Source: Pseudactinotalea terrae
GTDB taxonomy: Bacteria > Actinomycetota > Actinomycetes > Actinomycetales > Beutenbergiaceae
Length of the DNA: 64,000 nt
Assembly (NCBI RefSeq): GCF_009733845.1
Contig: NZ_WNXZ01000002.1
Coordinates: 496,001-560,000, forward strand
Reading direction: 5' to 3'
Of this stretch, positions 8,847 to 23,924 are shown piece after piece. The notes beneath the pieces are model-generated. The model had not been told where the DNA came from and did not search any database. It saw nothing but the letters and a program-made list of their open reading frames with translations. Within the stretch, counting starts at the first letter, position 1; each line of letters opens with the position of its first letter. The position numbers and the translations under genes were made by a program.

Positions 8847-10880
8847 ATGATCTTTCGCCGATCCGTGAGGGACGACGACGTCACACCTGAGGGCGTGTCG
8901 CCCGCGTCCGGCGAGCCCGAAGCCGACCCGGATGCGACCGAGGTGCGTCCGAGCGAGCAGGCGGCCGAGCAGACCGCCGCGACCGACGTCGACCCCGAGG
9001 CCACGGTGGTACGGCCTGCGAACGAGGAGCCGGTCGCTGCGGCCGCCGACGACCCCGAGGCCACCGTCGTCCGCGATCCGGTCCCGCCGTCCGTCGACCC
9101 CGAGGCCACCGAGGAGCCTGTGAAGCCCAAGCCACGACGCCGTGGGCGCAAGATCGCGCTCGGGGTCGGGATCGGCGTCGTCGTGCTCGCAGGTGCGTAC
9201 GTCGGCGCTGCCTGGTATCTCGGCGACAGGGTGCCCCAGAGCACCACGGTCGCCGGCGTCGACATCTCCGGCCTGCCCGTGCAGGACGCCGTCGAGCAGC
9301 TCGAGACCCAGCTCGCGGGGCCCACCACGGATCCTGTCCCGATCCAGCTCGGCGAGACGGCGGCGAGCATCGACCCGGCGCAGGCGGGGCTCACGTTCGA
9401 CGCGCTCGCGACCGTCGGGCGGTTCACCGGGTTCACGCTCGAGCCGCAGGTCGTGCTCGGGCACATCTTCGGGCTGGGTGCGCAGGAGCCGGTGGTCGAG
9501 GTCGACGACGCCGCGCTCACCGCTGCGCTCGAGACCGCCTCGACCGACCTCGACAAGGCCCCCGTCGAGGGCGTGATCGAGCTCGCTGACGGCACCGCGA
9601 CCGTGGCCACCGAGCCCGAGGACGGCATCTCGGTCGACATCCCGGCCGCGGCCGAGCTGGTCGCCGCCGAGTGGCTCACCGGGCAGCGCCCGATCGAGCT
9701 CCCGTCGGAGACCACCGCGCCGGAGATCGACGACGAGCAGATCGCTGCAGCGATGTCGAACATCGTGGACCCGTTGCTGTCGGGTCCCGTGACCGTGCAG
9801 CTGAACGAGGAGCAGGCCAGTCTCGAGCCGGCGCTGCTCGTGGAGGCCGCGACCCTGAGCCCGGGCGCCTCGGGGCTCGAGCTGACCATCGACGGCCAGC
9901 TGCTGGCCGATCACATCACCGAGGCGGTGCCGTCGGTCGGGGAGACCCCGCAGGACGCGCAGATCGTCTTCGACGGCGGTGTGCCCACCGTGATCCCCGC
10001 CGTCACCGGCACCGGTCTGGACCCCGACCAGCTCGCGCTCGTGGTCGGTGAGGCAGCCGTCGCCGAGGGCGATGCGCGTGTCGCGGTCGCCGGGCTCGCC
10101 GCGACCGAGGCCGACTTCACGACCGAGGAGGCCGAGGCCCTCGGCATCGTCGAGGTGGTGGGGGAGTACGCGACGCCGTACCCCTACGACCCCACCCGCA
10201 CCGAGAACCTGGTCAACGGCACCGCACACATCAACGGCACGTTGATCAAGCCCGGCGAGGAGTTCTCACTCATCGAGGCGCTCGGGCCGATCACGGCAGC
10301 GAACGGGTACGTGAGCTCCGGCGTCGTCGAGAACGGTTTCGCGACCACCGCCATGGGCGGCGGTCTCTCGCAGGTCTCGACCACCACCTTCAACGCGGCC
10401 TACGAGGCCGGCATGGAGGACATCGAGCACAAGCCGCACTCGCGCTGGTTCCAGCGGTACCCCCCGGGCCGCGAGGCCACGATCTACGCCCCCTCCCTGG
10501 ACATGCGGTGGGGCAACAACACGCCGTACGGGGTGCTCGTGCAGGCCTGGGTGGGCACCGACGACAACCAGGTGCACGTGCGGCTCTGGAGCACCGCCTA
10601 CTGGGACGTGGACATCACCTCGAGCGAGAAGTACCGGTTCACCTCGCCACGGACGGTCTACAACACCTCGCCCGAGTGCAAGCCGGAGAGCGGCGGTGCC
10701 TCGGGGTTCACGATCGACATCCGCCGCACGCTCACGCTGGACGGCGAGGTCAACGACGAGTACTCCGACAGCTACTCGTGGACCTACTCGCCGTGGAACC
10801 GGGTCGTGTGCGGGGAGCCGCCGTCCGACGACGACGAGGAGGCCGAGACCACCGAGGCCGAGAGCACCGACGAGGGATGA
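8847..10880 (+). CDS. Membrane-anchored VanW-family protein with peptidoglycan-binding-4 domain
   Basis: This is an envelope protein of 677 aa. The cytoplasmic N-terminus (1-98) carries a repeated DPEAT-type motif four times (DPDATEVR, DPEATVVR twice, DPEATEEP). A basic stretch and one transmembrane helix (about 103-125) follow. The external part has a PG_binding_4-like region (about 130-430). The VanW domain (about 437-580) includes INGTLIKPGEEFSLIEALGP, GGGLSQVSTT and HKPHSRWFQRYPPGREATI. The tail is acidic. VanW proteins are found with vancomycin resistance genes, but most actinobacterial homologues are housekeeping envelope proteins of unknown activity. The Thr in the DPEAT repeats may be a target for a Ser/Thr kinase or an FHA domain; that is inference. 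Confidence 0.88.
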   Translation: MIFRRSVRDDDVTPEGVSPASGEPEADPDATEVRPSEQAAEQTAATDVDPEATVVRPANEEPVAAAADDPEATVVRDPVPPSVDPEATEEPVKPKPRRRGRKIALGVGIGVVVLAGAYVGAAWYLGDRVPQSTTVAGVDISGLPVQDAVEQLETQLAGPTTDPVPIQLGETAASIDPAQAGLTFDALATVGRFTGFTLEPQVVLGHIFGLGAQEPVVEVDDAALTAALETASTDLDKAPVEGVIELADGTATVATEPEDGISVDIPAAAELVAAEWLTGQRPIELPSETTAPEIDDEQIAAAMSNIVDPLLSGPVTVQLNEEQASLEPALLVEAATLSPGASGLELTIDGQLLADHITEAVPSVGETPQDAQIVFDGGVPTVIPAVTGTGLDPDQLALVVGEAAVAEGDARVAVAGLAATEADFTTEEAEALGIVEVVGEYATPYPYDPTRTENLVNGTAHINGTLIKPGEEFSLIEALGPITAANGYVSSGVVENGFATTAMGGGLSQVSTTTFNAAYEAGMEDIEHKPHSRWFQRYPPGREATIYAPSLDMRWGNNTPYGVLVQAWVGTDDNQVHVRLWSTAYWDVDITSSEKYRFTSPRTVYNTSPECKPESGGASGFTIDIRRTLTLDGEVNDEYSDSYSWTYSPWNRVVCGEPPSDDDEEAETTEAESTDEG

Positions 10881-10893
10881 GCCGGTAGCGACC

Positions 10894-11103
10894 TCAGCGG
10901 CGGGGCGGCACGGCGGGCGGGACCCGCTTGCCGATCGCGATCGCAGCAGCGGATACCGACACCGGGCCGCGCTTGGTGGCTACCTCCACGCCGTCGTCGT
11001 CGACCCGCACGAGCTCGCCGACGGCGTCCGAGAAGCTGCCCTCGTCGTTGCGGTATCTCACGACGACGCGCATGCCGGGCTCCCAGGCTCGCCAGAACGT
11101 CAT
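10894..11103 (-). CDS. Small stand-alone SH3-like domain protein (Rv0428c N-terminal type)
   Basis: A 69-aa protein with the pattern WRAWEPGMRVVVRYR, ELVRVDDDGVEVATKRGPV and AIAIGKRVPP. I recognise it as the small beta-barrel domain that precedes a GNAT acetyltransferase in Rv0428c-like proteins of other Actinobacteria; here no acetyltransferase domain follows. It is divergent from the ferredoxin gene, a neighbourhood seen in relatives. The ATG at 11103 is chosen because a -10 box lies 7 bases upstream, which would make the mRNA leaderless. Longer in-frame starts would overlap the promoter. Its function is unknown. Confidence 0.65.
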   Translation of the reverse strand: MTFWRAWEPGMRVVVRYRNDEGSFSDAVGELVRVDDDGVEVATKRGPVSVSAAAIAIGKRVPPAVPPRR

Positions 11104-11110
11104 GCCTGCG

Positions 11111-11116
11111 ATACTA
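11111..11116 (-). promoter_or_regulatory. Leaderless-type -10 box (TAGTAT) before the SH3-like gene
   Basis: Read on the minus strand, TAGTAT is followed by 7 bases and then the ATG at 11103. This spacing places transcription initiation at or next to the A of the start codon. Confidence 0.5.
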
Positions 11117-11177
11117 GGACGCAGGACAAGCTGAACCCGCTGGACCGCCAGCGGCGAGCGTGAGGAGAGATCCACCG

Positions 11178-11498
11178 GTGACGTACGTGATCGCGCTGCC
11201 CTGCGTCGATGTCAAGGACAAGGCCTGCATCGACGAGTGTCCCGTCGACTGCATCTACGAGGGTGAGCGCTCGCTCTACATCCAGCCCGACGAGTGCGTG
11301 GACTGCGGCGCGTGCGAGCCGGTCTGCCCGGTCGAGGCGATCTACTACGAGGACGACGTCCCCGAGGAGTGGGCGCAGTACTACACCGCGAACGTCGACT
11401 TCTTCAACGACATCGGCTCGCCAGGCGGCGCCGCCAAGATGGGTCTGATCCCCAAGGACCACCCGATCATCGCAGCGCTCCCGCCGCAGGGCGAGTAG
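11178..11498 (+). CDS. fdxA: 7Fe ferredoxin FdxA ([3Fe-4S][4Fe-4S])
   Basis: A 106-aa electron carrier. Cysteines lie at 9, 17, 21 and 25 (CVDVKDKACIDECPVDC) and at 40, 43, 46 and 50 (CVDCGACEPVCP). This is the arrangement of actinobacterial seven-iron ferredoxins, which have the long C-terminal tail seen here. The GTG at 11178 is preceded by GAGGAGAG at a suitable distance; an upstream in-frame ATG at 11160 lacks a ribosome site. It lies directly before dapC, as in many Actinobacteria. It could serve cytochromes P450 or other ferredoxin enzymes; a role with the nearby glutamate synthase is possible but unsupported. Confidence 0.93.
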   Translation: MTYVIALPCVDVKDKACIDECPVDCIYEGERSLYIQPDECVDCGACEPVCPVEAIYYEDDVPEEWAQYYTANVDFFNDIGSPGGAAKMGLIPKDHPIIAALPPQGE

Positions 11499-11512
11499 AG
11501 CGCGGCAGGGCT

Positions 11513-12634
11513 GTGGGCTTCGTCGCGATCACCGAGGACTACCCCTGGGACAAGCTCGCGCCGTACGTGCGCCGGGCGAAGCAGCACCCGGGCGGCATCG
11601 TGGACCTCTCGATCGGCACCCCGGTCGACCCGACCCCGAAGGCGGTCCAGGCCGCGCTCGCTGGCGCGGCCGACGCCCCCGGGTACCCGACGGTGGCCGG
11701 GATCCCGGCGCTGCGACAGGCGATGGTGGACTGGTTCGCGCGGCGCCGCGGCGTCGAGGGGCTGACCATCGACGGCGTGATGGCCACGATCGGCTCCAAG
11801 GAGCTCGTGGGGTTGCTGCCCTCGTTGCTGGGCATCGGCGCCGGCGACGTCGTGGTGATCCCTGCCTCGGCGTACCCGACCTACGAGGTCGGCGCCCGTG
11901 CGGCTGGCGCTGAGGTGCTCGCGACCGACGACGTCGCCGCTTGGGCCGGCGACGCCCGGGTTCGACTTGTGTGGGTGAACTCCCCGGGGAACCCGACCGG
12001 CGCCGTCGCCCCGGTCGAGAAGCTGCGCGAGATCGTCGAGGCTGCTCGTGGGCTCGGCGCCGTGGTGGCGAGCGACGAGTGCTACGCCGAGCTGGGCTGG
12101 GTCGAGCCGTGGAGCTCCGACGGCGTCCCGTGCCTCCTCGATCCTCGTGTCGCGGGCGACTCTCACGCCGGGCTGCTGGCGGCCTACTCGCTCTCGAAGC
12201 AGTCGAACCTGGCGGGGTATCGCGCGGGTCTGCTCGCCGGTGACACCGATCTGATGGCCCGGATCGTGCTGATGCGCCGCCACCTCGGCCTGATGCTGCC
12301 GCACCCGGTGCAGGTGGCGATGGCCGTGGCCCTGGCCGACGACGAGCACGTGGCCGCGCAGCGCGAGATCTACCGCGCTCGCCGCGCGCTGCTGCTGCCC
12401 GCGCTGCACGCGGCCGGGTTCACGATCGACCACTCCGAGGCCGGGCTGTACCTGTGGGCCCGCGCGCTCGACGGCGGAGACTGCTGGGCCACCCTCGACC
12501 GCCTTGCCGACCTCGGCATCATCGCCGGTGCGGGTGCCTTCTACGGCCCGGGCAGCGAGCACCACGTCCGCTTCGCCCTCACCGCCCCCGACGACCGCAT
12601 CGCTGCCGCCGCCGCGCGCCTCACAGCCGCCTGA
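11513..12634 (+). CDS. dapC: Succinyldiaminopimelate transaminase (DapC-like)
   Basis: This PLP-dependent class I/II aminotransferase of 373 aa acts in the succinylase branch of lysine/meso-diaminopimelate synthesis, transaminating N-succinyl-2-amino-6-ketopimelate. Visible features are the N-terminal YPWDKLAPYVRRAKQHPGGIVDLSIGTPVD, the NSPGNPTG motif, the Asp of SDECYAELGW and the PLP lysine in SLSKQSNLAGYRAG (K229). The GTG start is 14 bases after fdxA. DapD, which makes its precursor, is encoded at 22.8-23.8 kb, so the pathway logic is consistent. Other aminotransferases of this fold are possible, but the fdxA-dapC order supports the call. Confidence 0.9.
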   Translation: MGFVAITEDYPWDKLAPYVRRAKQHPGGIVDLSIGTPVDPTPKAVQAALAGAADAPGYPTVAGIPALRQAMVDWFARRRGVEGLTIDGVMATIGSKELVGLLPSLLGIGAGDVVVIPASAYPTYEVGARAAGAEVLATDDVAAWAGDARVRLVWVNSPGNPTGAVAPVEKLREIVEAARGLGAVVASDECYAELGWVEPWSSDGVPCLLDPRVAGDSHAGLLAAYSLSKQSNLAGYRAGLLAGDTDLMARIVLMRRHLGLMLPHPVQVAMAVALADDEHVAAQREIYRARRALLLPALHAAGFTIDHSEAGLYLWARALDGGDCWATLDRLADLGIIAGAGAFYGPGSEHHVRFALTAPDDRIAAAAARLTAA

Positions 12635-12734
12635 CGAGTCGTTCAGCCGCACGTCAAGGCCCGCCGGGCGCCTGGCGCTGCATCGCGGAAGTGCCGCATC
12701 GCTGCCACGAACGCGCGGTTGGTGCTGGGGTGGG

Positions 12735-12993
12735 GTTGCGGAAGTGACGGTTCGGTGGGTTCCGCAACGCGCGGCGGGGGTGGGGCGTTGCGGAAGTGAC
12801 GGTTCGGTGGGTTCTGCAACGTGTGGCGGGGGTGGGGCGTCACGGAAGTGACGGTTCGGTGGGTTCTGCAACGCGCGGCGGGGGTGGGGCGTTGCGGAAG
12901 TGACGGTTCGGTGGGTTCTGCAACGCGCGGCGGGGGTGGGGCGTTGCGGAAGTGACGGTTCGGTGGGTTCCGCAACGCGCGGCGGGGTGGGGC
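12735..12993 (+). repeat. Five-copy 52-bp tandem repeat between convergent genes
   Basis: Copies begin at 12735, 12787, 12839, 12891 and 12943, exactly 52 bases apart. Each holds the core GTTGCGGAAGTGACGGTTCG, then GTGGGTT and a GC-rich tail. In the first copy and the last copy, GTTGCGGAA pairs perfectly with TTCCGCAAC, giving a hairpin with a 17-base loop; the middle copies have one change (TTCTGCAAC) and copy three begins GTCACGGAA. The array fills most of the gap between dapC and the reductase gene, which converge. A degenerate copy may lie near 12678. The rest of the gap (12635-12734) holds nothing recognisable. Confidence 0.9.
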
Positions 12994-12994
12994 G

Positions 12995-14727
12995 TCAGTA
13001 CACGTCGCGGACGTAGCGCTTGGTGCGCTTGAGGTCGTTGACGTACTCCGCGGCGCGCTCGCTGCGGTCCGTGCCGCCGAGCTGGGACGCCACGATCTCG
13101 AGCAGGGCTGCGTCGACGTCCTTCGCCATCCGGGTCGCGTCGCCGCACACGTACACGTACGCGCCGTCCTCGAGCCAGCCGAACAGGTCGGCGGCGTGCT
13201 CGCGCATGCGGGTCTGCACGTACATCTTCTCGGCCTGGTCGCGCGAGAACGCGAGATCGAGCCGGGTCAGCAGGCCGGCGTCGGCGTGCGCCTGCAGCTC
13301 TTCGGCGTAGATGAAGTCGCTGGCCTGGTGCTGGTCTCCGAAGAAGAGCCAGTTCGGGCCGGTCGCGCCGGTGGCCGCACGCTCCTGCAGGAATGCCCGG
13401 AACGGCGCCACACCCGTGCCGGGGCCGATCATGATGACCGGGCGGTCGCCGTCGGCGGGCAGCCGGAAGGCTTGGTTCGGCTGCAGGAAGATGCCGGCGA
13501 CGTCCTCGGCGCCCACGCGGTCGGCGAGGAACGTCGAGCACACGCCACCGCGCACCCGGTCGGAGCCGTGACGCACCGATGCCACCGTGAGATGGATCCT
13601 GTCGGGGCTCGCGAGAGGGCTCGAGGAGATCGAGTACGCGCGGTGCTGCAACGGCCGGAACAGCGCGGCGATCTCATCCAGCCCGAACGTGGGCGCGGCG
13701 TTCAGCTCGAGCAGGTCGAGCGTGTCCTTGCCGTACAGCCAGTTCTCCAGCGGCTCCCGATCCTCGCGCTGCACGAGCGCCGCGAGCTCGCCGCCGGGGT
13801 TCCGCTCGGCGAGCGCGGCGATCAGATCCTTCGACGGCGTCCGGATCTCCCAGCTGTGCAGCAACGCGTCCGTGAGGGTCGTGCCCGCGACCTCTGCCTC
13901 CGCATCGTGCCCCAGCACGGACACCAGTGCCTCGGCCAGCGCCGGGTCGTTGCGCGGCATCACGGCCAACGCATCACCGGCCGCGTACTCGATGCCCGAG
14001 TCGCCGAGCGCGAGCTCGAGGTGCCTGATCTCCTTCGCGCTGCCCGCGCGGGACAGCACACGGTTCTCCACGAGCCGCGCCGGGAACGGGTTCTTCCTGT
14101 TCCACGCCGATCGAGCTCTCGACGGCGCGGCCTCGCCCCCCGCGGCCACGCTCGCCCCCGCGGGGGCTTGCTTGGCCAGCGCCTCGACGACGGTCTGGAT
14201 CCACCCGGCCGCCTCGTCCTCGTAGGAGACGTCGCAGTCCACACGCGGCGCGAGCCGCTGCGCACCGAGCTGCTCCAGCCGCATGTCGAGCAGCTTCCCG
14301 GCCTCGCAGAAGTTGTCGTAGCCGGTGTCGCCCAGGCCCAGCACCGAGAACTGCAGCGACTCCAGCCGCGGCGCGCCCTCGTCGGTCAGGGCCTCCCAGA
14401 ACAGCTCGGCGTTGTCGGGCATGTCGCCCTCGCCGTAGGTGGAGGTGATGATGAGCACGTGCCCGAGCTCGGCGAGCGCCTCGGGCGTTACCGCGTCCAG
14501 CGGCTGGATGGTGGCCGCGACACCCCGGTCCCGGGAGGCTGCCACGAAGTCCTCGGCGAGCATCTCGCAGTTGCCGGTCTGGCTGCCGTAGAGCACGCTC
14601 ACGGTCAACGAGGGCGCGGGCCCGGCCGGCACGTCCCGGTGCGCTGACGCCAACCCGGCGAGAAACCCGCCGAGCCAGCTCTGCTGAGCGGTGCTGAAGG
14701 GCGCGTCCGGTGGGATGAAGAGGGCAC

Positions 14728-14731
<4 letters not shown>
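12995..14731 (-). CDS. CysJ-like diflavin (FMN/FAD/NADPH) reductase, coupled to glutamate synthase
   Basis: A 578-aa flavoprotein of the sulfite reductase alpha/cytochrome P450 reductase family. The FMN flavodoxin domain has YGSQTGNCEMLAEDF and STYGEGDMPDNAELF (about residues 55-190). FAD motifs are RAYSISSSPL and GGVCSTFL. NADPH motifs are IGPGTGVAPFRAFLQE and YVCGDATRMAKDV, and the C-terminus KRYVRDVY is classical for CysJ. CysJ passes electrons from NADPH to the sirohaem protein CysI, but no CysI is encoded here. Instead, its ATG overlaps the stop of a glutamate synthase gene (ATGA), so the likely partner is that enzyme. It ends two bases beyond the 52-bp repeat array. The family call is firm; the partner is inference. 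Confidence 0.9.
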
Positions 14732-20280
<5,549 letters not shown>

Positions 20281-20510
20281 GTGGTCCTGCCGTTCGTCTA
20301 CCCGCGAGCCACGGGTGTGGGGACGAGCGCTGCCACGCTGAAGCTCTCGCTGCGGTCGGCGCCCGCCCATGGCACCTCACGCTGGAAACTGGGGCAAAGT
20401 TACGGTCAAGTTGCGACCATGACAACCCAACTTGGGCAGGCGTCTTACGGAATGAGACACGCTGTGAGATGGGTCACCAGGGCTGGCGGGGCTGTGGGCC
20501 CAGGGTGCCG

Positions 20511-20595
20511 CCGGGGCCGAGCCCCCGTGCGTGGGGAGAGGGCAGGAAGGGGGGCGGGGGGCATACGGGGGCGGAGCCCCCCCGTGCGTGGGGAT
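20511..20595 (+). repeat. Imperfect direct repeat upstream of citrate synthase
   Basis: Two copies of a GAGCCCCC...CGTGCGTGGGGA unit lie at about 20513-20538 and 20567-20595. The second copy runs directly into the TAGACT -10 box, where the first copy has AGAGGG. Each copy also has a GGGGC/GCCCC self-complementary part. A duplicated regulatory site or a slipped duplication are both possible. Confidence 0.55.
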
Positions 20596-20600
20596 AGACT
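20595..20600 (+). promoter_or_regulatory. Putative -10 box (TAGACT) of gltA
   Basis: TAGACT lies 39 bases before the gltA ATG, giving a leader of about 33 bases that includes the ribosome site GGAAGG. No clear -35 was found. Confidence 0.45.
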
Positions 20601-20639
20601 CGCCAGGCTGATCAGCAGTCGGATTTGGAAGGGTCATCG

Positions 20640-21938
<1,299 letters not shown>

Positions 21939-21951
21939 GCGAGGCTGACCG

Positions 21952-21970
21952 CCGGGGGAGGTGCCCCCGG
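21952..21970 (+). terminator. GC hairpin between convergent genes (gltA / lysozyme-like gene)
   Basis: CCGGGGG and CCCCCGG form a perfect 7-bp stem with a 5-base loop, 13 bases after the gltA stop. It has no U-tract, as is common for actinobacterial terminators, and could serve both converging genes. Confidence 0.45.
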
Positions 21971-21992
21971 GAAGGGCTCCGGGGCGCCCGCG

Positions 21993-22826
21993 TCAGCGGA
22001 CCGTGACGGTGCCCGCGGGGGCGGGCACCTCGGCCGTGGCCCACTCGTCCGAGGATCGGGTCCACAGCAGGTCGCCGAAGGTGACCTGCTGCACGCCGGT
22101 GAGCTCCGCCGTCGCCACGGCCCAGTGTGCGAGGACCCAGCCGGAGCGGTCGGGATCGCCGTCGAGGCGCAGCACGGTGGCGCCGTCGACCGCTTCGGCG
22201 GTCGCGGAACCGAGATCCCGGGCGAGGAGATCGACGACGGCGATGCTCGCCTCCTGCTCGGGGAGCTCGCACGCGAGGGCGGCGCCCGACCAGCCTGTCA
22301 GGGCCGAGGCGAACAGCCGCGCCATCGACTCGTGCTGGGCGTACGCGTCGGGGAAGCCCGAGCGTTGCACGGTCTGCGCGGCGACCGTGATCTCCATCGT
22401 CTCGTAGCCCTCGACCTCGACGAGAGCGTCGTAGAAGGTGTTGGTCGAGTACACCGGATCCATGATCTCCTCGACCGTTCCCCAGCCCTGCGAGGGCCGT
22501 TGCTGGAACAGGCCGATCGAGTCGCGGTCGCCGTAGTCGATGTTCTCGAGCCTGGACTCCTGCATCGCGGTCGCGAGCGCGATCGTCACCGCCCGGGCGG
22601 GCAGGCCGCGCTCGACGGCGATCGCCGAGATCAGCGCCGCGTTCGCCGTCTGCTCGGGGCTGAGCGAGGCGGAGGCGCCGTCGACGCTCGCCGTGCACCG
22701 GGCGGAGGTCGGCAGACCGACGTCCAGGCTCCGCAGCAGCAGCACCACCCCGCCGACGACCGCGGCGAGGAGCAGCACCGAGGCCAGCAGCCCACCGAGG
22801 AGCCGGCGGCCGCGGCGTCGGCTCAT
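21993..22826 (-). CDS. Membrane-anchored lysozyme-like/SLT-type protein
   Basis: A 277-aa protein with a basic N-terminus and one transmembrane helix (about 8-30), followed by an extracellular domain. The core motif [20 protein letters not shown], then [14 protein letters not shown], is shared with streptomycete homologues that are often mislabelled as heavy metal transporters. The Glu in MQES and the Gly-Leu-Phe-Gln-Gln pattern resemble lytic transglycosylase active sites, so cleavage of peptidoglycan is likely but not proved. Its ATG overlaps the dapD stop (ATGA), so it is translationally coupled to dapD. That is an odd pairing, although both concern the cell wall. Confidence 0.72.
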   Translation of the reverse strand: MSRRRGRRLLGGLLASVLLLAAVVGGVVLLLRSLDVGLPTSARCTASVDGASASLSPEQTANAALISAIAVERGLPARAVTIALATAMQESRLENIDYGDRDSIGLFQQRPSQGWGTVEEIMDPVYSTNTFYDALVEVEGYETMEITVAAQTVQRSGFPDAYAQHESMARLFASALTGWSGAALACELPEQEASIAVVDLLARDLGSATAEAVDGATVLRLDGDPDRSGWVLAHWAVATAELTGVQQVTFGDLLWTRSSDEWATAEVPAPAGTVTVR

Positions 22827-23797
22827 TGGGCGTGCAGCGCCGTGTTGAGCGTGACGCCGGAGCCGCTGCGTTCGATCGCCTCGACCACACCGCTGGTGGA
22901 GTTGCGGCGGAACAGCAGGTTGGAGGCGCCGGAGAGCTCGCGGGCGCTGACGATGCGCTGGTGCGGCTCGGCGCTCGTGCGGACCGTCACCTTGGTGCCG
23001 GCGGTCACGTACAGCCCGGCCTCGACCACGCAGTCGTCGCCGAGCGAGATGCCGATGCCCGAGTTCGCGCCGAGCAGGCAGCCGGTACCGATCGAGACGC
23101 GATGCGCCCCACCGCCCGAGAGGGTGCCCATGATCGAGGCGCCGCCGCCGATGTCGCTGCCCGCGCCGACCACCACGCCCTGGCTGATCCGACCCTCGAC
23201 CATCGAGGCGCCGAGTGTGCCGGCGTTGTAGTTGACGAAGCCCTCGTGCATCACGGTGGTGCCCTCGGCCAGGTGGGCACCGAGGCGGACCCTGTCGGCA
23301 TCGGCGATGCGGACACCGCTGGGGATGACGTAGTCGGTCATGCGCGGGAACTTGTCGATGCCGTGGACCGTGACCGGGCGGCCGTGCATGCCGGCCAGCA
23401 GAGCGAGCCGGACCTCTTCGAACCCCTCGGGCGCGCACGGGCCCTCCGAGGTCCACACCACGTTCTGCAGCACCCCGAACAGGCCGTCGAGGTTGACCGT
23501 GTTCGGCTGCACCAGGCGGCTCGAGAGCAGGTGGAGCCGCAGGTAGGCGTCGGAGGTGTCGGCGGGCGGGGCATCGAGGTCGATCTCGGTGTGGACCACG
23601 CCGGAGCGGATGCGCCGCGCGGGCGACTCGGTGGCGAGCGCCGCCAGCCCAGCCGGGGTCCCGTAGGGGCCGCGAGCGTCGTCGGGAGCGCCGCCCAGCC
23701 CGAGCTTCGGGTACCAGGTGTCGAGCACACGCCCGTCATAGGTGGTGGTGGCCAGCCCGACTCCCCAGGCCCGCCGATCGGTGATCTGCTCTGCCAT
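22823..23797 (-). CDS. dapD: Tetrahydrodipicolinate N-succinyltransferase DapD
   Basis: Transfers succinyl from succinyl-CoA to tetrahydrodipicolinate in lysine/diaminopimelate synthesis (324 aa). It has the left-handed beta-helix hexapeptide repeats ([60 protein letters not shown]) and the actinobacterial N-terminal domain ([21 protein letters not shown]). The ATG at 23797 follows a TAGGCT box by 7 bases, so transcription is probably leaderless. DapC of the same branch is encoded 10 kb upstream. Confidence 0.95.
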   Translation of the reverse strand: MAEQITDRRAWGVGLATTTYDGRVLDTWYPKLGLGGAPDDARGPYGTPAGLAALATESPARRIRSGVVHTEIDLDAPPADTSDAYLRLHLLSSRLVQPNTVNLDGLFGVLQNVVWTSEGPCAPEGFEEVRLALLAGMHGRPVTVHGIDKFPRMTDYVIPSGVRIADADRVRLGAHLAEGTTVMHEGFVNYNAGTLGASMVEGRISQGVVVGAGSDIGGGASIMGTLSGGGAHRVSIGTGCLLGANSGIGISLGDDCVVEAGLYVTAGTKVTVRTSAEPHQRIVSARELSGASNLLFRRNSTSGVVEAIERSGSGVTLNTALHAQ

Positions 23798-23804
23798 GCC
23801 GGGA

Positions 23805-23810
23805 AGCCTA
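23805..23810 (-). promoter_or_regulatory. Leaderless-type -10 box (TAGGCT) of dapD
   Basis: On the minus strand TAGGCT is followed by 7 bases and the dapD ATG. The same hexamer precedes the Ddn-like gene, purK and the third LCP gene. Confidence 0.55.
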
Positions 23811-23924
23811 CGCGAGCGTACGTGAGGGTCTCGTGAGTGCCCGGAGCGTGGTCTGGGGTGATTCCGGTCCGTCAGGTGGCACCCCTGCACCCCGAAGCGC
23901 TTTCCCGCGGGCGGGGTGGTGTGG

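Larger units (their letters stand above)
20281..20639. other. Divergent intergenic region between glutamate synthase and citrate synthase
   Basis: This 359-base gap must hold both divergent promoters. The stretch 20395-20470 is less GC-rich than its surroundings and lies nearer the glutamate synthase. The half next to gltA is G-rich and contains an imperfect direct repeat (see separate entry). No RNA gene or ORF worth calling was seen. Confidence 0.6.

Noticed and set aside
8847-10880. Vancomycin-resistance gene vanW
   Set aside because: No vanHAX or vanRS genes nearby, and the domain architecture is the usual actinobacterial envelope protein.
12735-12993. CRISPR-like array
   Set aside because: The 52-bp units are contiguous copies with no unique spacers between identical repeats, and no cas gene is present. 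It is a tandem repeat.
21993-22826. Heavy-metal transporter label often used for homologues
   Set aside because: Only one transmembrane helix and no metal-binding motif; the conserved part looks like a lysozyme-type domain.
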